Source of the DNA: Isoetes taiwanensis
Lineage: Eukaryota; Streptophyta; Lycopodiopsida; Isoetales; Isoetaceae
Length of the DNA stretch: 64,000 bases
Direction: 5' to 3'
NCBI GenBank assembly: GCA_021234155.1
Contig: JAJEKV010000083.1
Location: 3,316,573-3,380,572 of the forward strand
The position numbers and the translations under genes were made by a program. This document shows positions 57,509 through 64,000 of this stretch, in pieces (positions within the stretch are counted from its first letter, which is position 1; every line of letters starts with the position of its first letter). Under the pieces are notes generated by a model that ran no database searches, was not told the DNA's origin, and saw nothing but the letters and a program-made list of their open reading frames with translations.

Positions 57509-58477
57509 GGTCAAATGGTTGCTTTTAGAAATTGCCTTAAGACCATACTAGAGACAAGTGTTGCAGCATTTATTGCCTACCTTGAAGTCCGAAAGGTTTT
57601 AATTGAGATGACAATGCAGAAGATCTGAGGGCGGATCTCAACATTAACTTTTCTAAAGGTACCATGACTGATATCTTTGAAAAACCGATTAAACCAGTTG
57701 AATTTTTGAAAGGGACTTTTGGCACTGCCAGTAATAGCAGCAACAAAACTGTTAGACAAAGCTGTAGCTCAAAATCGGGTGCTTCACATATCAAGATTAA
57801 TGATTCACCTAGGATCACTGTACTGCCTAATACTTCTAGCAATACCATGCATCAGATGGCAGCAATATTGAAGGTTTGAGTACATCTACCAACATAGGAC
57901 ATTCGGTTAGAAAAGACAGTCGTGTTACGCAAGATATAGAGGTGGGAAATACTGCTCAGACCCTTAAATTTGGAGAATAAGGTACGTATCCTGACTATTG
58001 TGATTAAATTCTGCAATTGCATATTATTTTTTAAAGAAATCTAAATAATAATCAATCCTATGTGGGCGTGACTAACTCCCCTAACTAAAGAACGAGACTT
58101 TATTAGTTATAAAGTTCTCTTGTACCAGGTGATACTTATATATATTTATCCAGAGATCTGGTAAATGTATGATTATAGACCAGTTGACCATCCTGAATCT
58201 AGCCACTCTAGTATAGCTTATTATTCTTATTATATGAGTTGTCTAACAAATAAATATATTGCAGAATTTTGAAATCTTACATAAGGATGCTCTGGGCAAA
58301 CTACATTTGAAAGAGAATGCACCAAAGCAGAAAAAGAAGATAGTGCACAGTTCCTTTTTGTCTAAAGTCTTAAACAAAGTATGCATACCTAAAATAGTTC
58401 ATCAAGTCATGATTGACGTGCTGGTTTTGCGGCCATTTTTACCGGCTATGGCATTTGAATATGTGCTCCGGCTTTGA
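57509..58477 (+). other. Unassigned plus-strand exons
   Basis: After an AGCAG acceptor at 57509 the frame reads MVAFRNCLKTILETSVAAFI and AYLEVRK, ending at a possible GT donor near 57592. At about 57610-57870 the frame reads DNAEDLRADLNINFSKGTMT, IFEKPIKPVEFLKGTFGTAS and IKINDSPRITVLPNT. After a frame change it continues GLSTSTNIGHSVRKDSR and DIEVGNTAQTLKFGE to a stop at 57978. After a TTGCAG acceptor at 58261 the frame reads NFEILHKDALGKLHLKENAP and PKIVHQVMIDVLVLRPFLPA, ending at 58477. The text looks like real protein, but I cannot name it. One frame change and a stop suggest decay or a missed intron. Confidence 0.4.
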
Positions 58478-58479
58478 CG

Positions 58480-60350
58480 TTCGGGTTTGATCATGGCCAG
58501 ATCGATTGAACAATGGTGCTTATTGCAAGATCAAACCATCTTCTTTTAAATTTTAAGGTTTTCCTTTATAATTTCTTACCTTAGATCCACCTTTCAAGTT
58601 AAAGATTCACTATCTTTAGGCTTAGGAATCAAGAACTGTGTCTTTCCCTTTTTTTGTATGTGTGTGCGCGCGCGTGCATGCGTGCGTGCATGTCTTTCTT
58701 TGTTCTGTACATTCATGAACATGCTTCTCATTCCAATAAAGATTATATAGACAAGCAACTACTTCATTTTCTTTCCTCTACAAGAATGCTACAGTAGAAA
58801 GCATAAAGGAAAGTTAGGACGAGGAAAGTAAAAGAAAAGGTTGCATTTCTTGGATCAAAGAAATGGTCTGTAAGCCGTGGATTTGAACCAGACTTTTGTA
58901 GCTTAAAAGAAATGGTTGCATCTCTTCTGTAGATTTTCTTCTATTTTAGAGTCCCCTTTTCTTTTATATTGCAGAAAGGGCTCCCAAGAATAGTCGTCAA
59001 AACCTTCCTTATGTTACGTAAAAACAACCTATTTTTTTTGCCTTCTAGTTCAGTGTATATTTGCCACATGACAAATGTTGCGTTTTGAAATTATCATTTT
59101 GTTGATATTCTACTTTGCATTTTGTGTTTTTGTAACATTCTATACATTCTAAAACCTAGACCAAACTTGATTGGATATGTCGGCTGCCAGAAGAGCTAGA
59201 TACATAGCTTGTTGTACCGCCGAATTCAGCGCTTCCACAACAACAATGCACTCACATGCAAAGAACATCCCATGTCATGCCAAAACTTAAAATAGAATCT
59301 CAATCTGTTGCATTTTTTAGGGTTTCTATCATGTGAATCAGATTCATTGCCTCAAAAAGTGCCATTGGGCCATCAATTGGCCATCGCCAAAGCTCGAGCC
59401 TGCATGAGAAAGAGGAAAAAGAAGTGCACATTTTTTTTTTTTTTTGTTTTTTAGTTTAGGTTAGTTGCATGTTTTAAGAAATGCAGCATCCTTATATACA
59501 TATAAAAAGTGGTTGTACATGAAGAGGCAGTGCAGAAATGTTTGTCTTTTCCCGAAAAAAAAGAAAAATAGAAATATGAAATATGTTTCATAATCTCTGT
59601 ACAGCATTTGCAGGAACTAGTTTTGGCTTCACTAATTCAGAAACTACTATGCTATGTGAATGCCCGAATGGAGGCTGTTCAAAGTGTTGGCCCTTAATCA
59701 AACGAGAAATTTTTTGTGCATAGATAATCTTGCTTACTGTATGCAAATACTTGTTTCCCTTTGGGTAGATAGAGTTTCCAACTATTCTTGCATAAAAATA
59801 AATATAGCAATGCATTAGCTTCCTACATTCCATGTGAGAAAGATCTTGCAACTGTTATGTTGTCAAAGGATTTTTAGATTAAAATGCTACTACTGTAGAA
59901 AGTACAAAGATTGATAATAAAGATTTTTGTTTTTATCAAAAACCTTTGGGCTGCTACTGCAAAATCAATGCGGGTGTCAGAATTTGGAAGATGCTAGCGA
60001 GCCCCTAAATTATTGGGGTAGTCCTCAAGCACAAAAGTCCCTCTCAAGCACAATTATTTGTTGAGTCGGCTCCAAATTTGCTTCAATACCTCTGTGACCT
60101 CCGCAATTAGCTTGTCAACCAAGAATGTTGGCCATCGAGATAACCAGCCTTAAAGTGACCTCTCGTTAAAGTGACCTCTCGAGGTCACTTCAATTTTCAG
60201 TTTATTTTTACTTTTGGGTTAGGTTTATGTTAAATTTGTTAACTTAATTAATGTAAAGTGATCTGAAGCTTGTTCGGGTCAGGGAATTTTAGGTTAAGAA
60301 AATTAACGGAATGCTAAATATGTAGCTTCAGGAACACTAATCTAACGTCA
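58480..60350. other. No recognisable gene
   Basis: AT-rich sequence. It contains a strictly alternating pyrimidine-purine tract at 58655-58693. Near 60153-60190, AAGTGACCTC and GAGGTCACTT face each other around TC, preceded by a direct copy of AAAGTGACCTCTCG. No coding frame. Confidence 0.5.
58655..58693. repeat. 39-bp alternating purine-pyrimidine tract
   Basis: TGTATGTGTGTGCGCGCGCG followed by TGCATGCGTGCGTGCATGT alternates pyrimidine and purine without a break. Such tracts favour left-handed Z-DNA under supercoiling. Confidence 0.9.
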
Positions 60351-60356
60351 AGGTAT

Positions 60357-61190
60357 AACAATTTAATACAGATTATAGAAAACACTTGTAACAACAAATG
60401 AGAAAGCACTTGATCTTACGAGGAAATGACTCAAGAACTTGGTGATATTTCATTGAATCAGATTTTCTTTAAGTACACAATGCTTCATAATTCAAGGCTG
60501 AACTCAAGGAGTAATTTAGGCAACTGCTACAATTTAGGAATCGAGAACTTCTACTTGGCATAACTTAAGGAATCATTTAATATTCTAACACCCCTACTTA
60601 AATGATACTTCTTCAACACCCCTACTTAAAGGATGCTTCTTCAGGTACTGTGATTCTTCATGCCGAGATGTTTGAGAAACCTAGTAAACTTAGGCTTTCC
60701 CAAGGCCTTGGTCATGATATCTGCTGTCATCTCATCAGTTTTGCAATATTTCAGCTTCACAATTCCTATAACAATTTAATACAGATTATAGAAAACACTT
60801 GTAACAACAAATGAGAAAGCACTTGATCTTACGAGGAAATGACTCAAGAACTTGGTGATATTTCATTGAATCAGATTTTCTTTAAGTACACAATGCTTCA
60901 TAATTCAAGGCTGAACTCAAGGAGTAATTTAGGCAACTGCTACAATTTAGGAACCGAGAACTTCTACTTGGCATAACTTAAGGAATCATTTAATATTCTA
61001 ACACCCCTACTTAAATGATACTTCTTCAACACCCCTACTTAAAGGATGCTTCTTCGTGTATCGTGGATTCTTCATGCCGAGATGTTTGAGAAACCCAAGA
61101 AACTTAGGCTTTCCCAAGGCCTTGGTCATGATATTCCGCCGTCATCTCATCGCTTTGCAATATTTCAAATTCATTATTCCTTTCGATAAA
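60357..61190 (-). repeat. Tandemly duplicated copia 3' end (pol terminus plus LTR head), 413-bp period
   Basis: The block from 60357 to about 60769 recurs from 60770 to about 61190. On the minus strand each unit holds the end of pol (a TADIMTKALGKPKF-type motif), a G-rich polypurine-tract-like AAGTAGGGGTG, and an LTR start TGTTAGAATATTAAATGATT at 61003 and again at 60590. The upstream LTR head is only about 233 bp before pol-derived sequence returns, so the LTR is interrupted. Confidence 0.85.
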
Positions 61191-63800
61191 AATATCTCTA
61201 ATGAAATGATATTTTATCTCAACATGTTTCATACTCCTATGCTTGATCGATCATGAGCAACTTGTATTGCTCCAACATTATCCGCCATAATGATTAAACT
61301 GGCATTCCTGTATCTCAGAACTCAAAAGCTAACCTTTGCAAACGATAGCTTCATTGAAGGTGTGTGCCAAAGAATAGTATTCAAATTTCAGCTTGATGAT
61401 TGAGCAATGCAATCGCCGTTTTTAATGCTCCAACTTATCGCACCACCGCAAGAGTGAAGACAAAACCGGTTGATCTTCTATCTTCATCACCGCCTAATCA
61501 ACTGAGAATCCAAGAATTTCCTTATTTTCGCTTGCTTCGATAGTGTATTCCATAACCGAAAGTGTCCCCGCAATGTACTTCGTGCACCTTTTCAAAGCAA
61601 CACAATGAGTCTGCCTAGGGTCATTTAGAAACCGACTAAGCTTAGATAATGACAATGCCAAATCTGCCTAGTTGCCACCGCAAAAAGAAAGTTCATTGAT
61701 CCAATGATGTTCCCTGCATCGCCCAAAATATAATGTTGGTAAGATGAGCATATTGGATCATCCGATCCAACGAAATCCCAAACTCCATAGGTGTGGCCAC
61801 TTGCTTTTGCAAAACCATGAAACCAAGACGAAGTTAACATCTTATCAGATACCGCTTTGATGAATATGCAAAGGACCCTTCCTTTTGATCATAAGCAACT
61901 GATCCCTAGAAAGTGATGGATTTCTCCAAGATCCTTCATTTTGAAATGACTTGACAAATTCGGCCATGTCCGCCGATCTTTTCCCTTTTAAACTATCACA
62001 AGATCATCAACATAACGTATAACAATCATTTGATTACCATTATTGTATTTAAAATACACACCGATCCACAGACTTATCCAAAACCCATGTGTAAATACCG
62101 ATTTAGCTTTGAATGCCGCCTTCGGGTGCCTGCTTTTAACCCGTGATAGTGCCTTCCTTAATCCGCACACTTGATTTGTTCCTTGCTCAAAACCCCGTGG
62201 TTGTTGAATATACACTTTTCTTGCACCACCATGCAAAAAGGCATTACATACATCCATTTGATGAATAAAAACTTGTTCTCGACATGCATATGCTAAGATG
62301 GTTCGTATAGAAGTCATCCTCCGCCACCGGTGCAAAGGTTTTCATAGTCCACCCCTCGAATTTGAGAAAACCTCTTGCTACAAGTCGAGCTTTAAACTTC
62401 TCAACATTTCCATCACACTTGTACTTCAGTTTAAAACCCACTTTGAACTGACATCGACCAATCCGATGGTCTGCCTACCAAGATCCAAGTTCCTCGCTTG
62501 TTGAATAGATTCTAGTTCACTTCCATAGCCTTGATCCATTGCTCCTTCTCTCAGATCAAGCATGCTTCAAAATAGGTTAGAGGTTCCAATATTTCATCAC
62601 TTCCATACATGACATAATCATTCAACCATTTAGAGGTCTTCACTGCGGAAGGACGGAAGATCCTTCACATGCAAAGCAGGTTCACTGAGACTATCATTCA
62701 TGTACTCATGTTGCACCATTTCTTCATAAGGGAAGGGATCTTCCTCAATAGTTTCGCAGTCAGAAATGCGGACAACATCGCTAGAACATGTACAAGGCTT
62801 GGGAGCAGAGAACTCTTCATCCGAAGTAAAACAAAGGTTGATGCCGAGTCTTTTCCCATGGGAAAACATACTTCATACTCATTAAAAGCCAGCATGACAA
62901 CTTATTATGAGCTTATGAGTGTCAAGGTCATAAAAGCGAAATGCCTTTCTCTGGAACAATATCCAATAAACATGCATGTTCTAGTCCGAGGCTCCATCTT
63001 TGATTTGAGTGAGGTAACTTAACAAAGGCTTTACATCCAAACACCTTTAAATTTGCAAGTGAAATACTTTTTACCGCCCAAATTACCTCAGAATCAAAGC
63101 CGATGCTTGCATGAGGAAGTCTATTTATCAAATATGATGCAAATAAATCGCTTCACCCCTTTAACTTAGCAGAACATTCATGGACAGAACAAGGTTCTTG
63201 CCATTTCTATCACAAGCCTCGTTTCACTCTTTTCTCGCTTCTTCCATTTTGTTCAGAGAGCATATGGTGAGGTAAGTTGATGCTCAATCCCTTCTTGTGC
63301 ACGTAAATTTTGAAAAGCATTTGAGCGTAACTCTCCTCCATTATCCGATCTCAAAGATATCATGTATTCTCCTCAAGATTCTTTCTCAACAAATTTCTTG
63401 AAATGTACAAAAGAATTCATAGCACCGCCCCTTATTTTGAGCAAGAACACAAACAGCTTTCCTTTGTAAAATCATCTAAGAAAACCGTAAAATACCTCGA
63501 TCCCATTGGTGTAGGTGGATCAATTGGGCCACAAAGATCAAGCAGTGAACTAGGGCCAATTTTTTGAAGCATGAGATTCAGATTTCGAAAGCAAGCTCGT
63601 AACCTTTGGTCTCAAAAAGACGCTGCAAGGTTTGGAAGGTACCTTGTTTGACTTTATAAACCCCTGTCTTGCCAAACTTAGCATTTTCCCAACTCCAAAT
63701 AGGACCAAGCCTATAGTGCCATAAGGATGCATCACTTGAGGTTCACCATCGATTTGCAGATTCTCCTTCATGGATAATTTGATATAAATTTCCATTTCTT
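61140..63800 (-). mobile_element. Decayed Ty1-copia retrotransposon polyprotein
   Basis: In minus-strand order are a GAG-pre-integrase piece (63795-63550, VGKMLSLARQGF), then integrase core text (SDNGGELRSNAFQNLRAQEG near 63350). At 63131-62928 is a LKVFGCKAFVKLPHSNQR-type region after integrase. The reverse transcriptase lies at 62441-61988 (KARLVARGF, QMDVCNAFLHGGARKVYI and IRYVDDLVIV). RNase H pieces follow (DEDRRSTGFVFTL near 61480) down to the TKALGKPKF terminus. Domain order (integrase before reverse transcriptase) and the LLVARGF/DV.NAFLHG motifs identify copia. Many stops, small insertions and frame changes make it inactive. The 5' LTR is outside the window. Confidence 0.88.
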
Positions 63801-64000
63801 AGTGTCAGAACATCACTTTGTTAGCAAAGATCAAGAACATCACATTGAGAATTTGAAAATCTTACCCAAAACCCGCATCCGTTAGTCTACTAACGATATC
63901 AAATTTTTGCACCCGCACATGCAAAGACATTCAATCTCCCTTGTAGCATTTGCACATAAAATTTTCACAAGCATCTATCCCAATAGCGATCAGATATGAT

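Overview
The window looks like nuclear DNA of a land plant with a repeat-rich genome. Several sequence-level signs point that way. One compact spliced gene is complete (a CCDC12/Cwf18-like splicing factor), and there are recognisable exons of plant housekeeping genes: a RuBisCO small subunit exon, an ISU-type Fe-S scaffold, a UBP12/13-type ubiquitin protease, an RRP6-like exonuclease, an F-box gene and a DUF1348/NTF2-like gene. Around them is a dense mixture of LINE, Ty1-copia, SINE, hAT-like, CACTA-like and foldback elements. DNA is AT-rich with GC-richer islands. The species cannot be fixed from the sequence; a fern, other seed-free plant or gymnosperm would fit (inference).

Layout. 0-5.4 kb: degenerate repeats, one exon-like frame, an ISU exon on the minus strand and LTR-like repeat copies. 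6.1-10.1 kb: a decayed LINE on the minus strand (endonuclease, reverse transcriptase, pentanucleotide tail), with an (AG)n tract at its 5' side. 11.6-17.9 kb: the most unusual part. A broken gene for a ParB/sulfiredoxin-fold-like protein is bracketed by three arrays, 14 copies in all, of a 26-bp palindrome spaced mostly about 42 bp apart. A 605-bp hAT-like MITE with 8-bp target duplication sits inside its ParB core. 18.5-19.7 kb: decayed exons of UBP12-like and RRP6-like genes. 20.1-22.15 kb: a possible 2-kb terminal-inverted-repeat element with a GC-rich interior. 23.36-24.49 kb: the intact CCDC12/Cwf18 gene (four exons, 152 codons). 26.7-27.5 kb: a 0.7-kb low-complexity tract packed with heat-shock-element-like TTCnnGAA motifs. 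27.5-28.4 kb: a tRNA-type SINE and a GAGCCGTAGGATC repeat family. 28.4-31.9 kb: minus-strand exons, including an rbcS exon, unassigned exons and a DUF1348 exon. 32.0-34.6 kb: nested foldback elements, a SINE dimer and a minus-strand gene fragment with a DNA-methyltransferase-like motif. 39.0-40.1 kb: an F-box gene or pseudogene. 43-54 kb: LINE remnants, a second copy of the hAT-like MITE, segmental duplications and long featureless AT-rich DNA. 56.3-56.8 kb: a CACTA-like terminus with CGACG-type subterminal repeats. 57.5-58.5 kb: unassigned plus-strand exons. 60.3-63.8 kb: a decayed Ty1-copia element on the minus strand whose 3' end (pol terminus plus LTR head) is tandemly duplicated.

How parts may work together. 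The main hypothesis is that the palindrome arrays are binding sites for the ParB-like protein encoded between them, by analogy with bacterial ParB-parS. The methyltransferase-like fragment at 33-34 kb may be debris of a related mobile system, since ParB-like and DNA methylase domains co-occur in prokaryotic and phage proteins. This rests on reading the sequence only; no database search was run.
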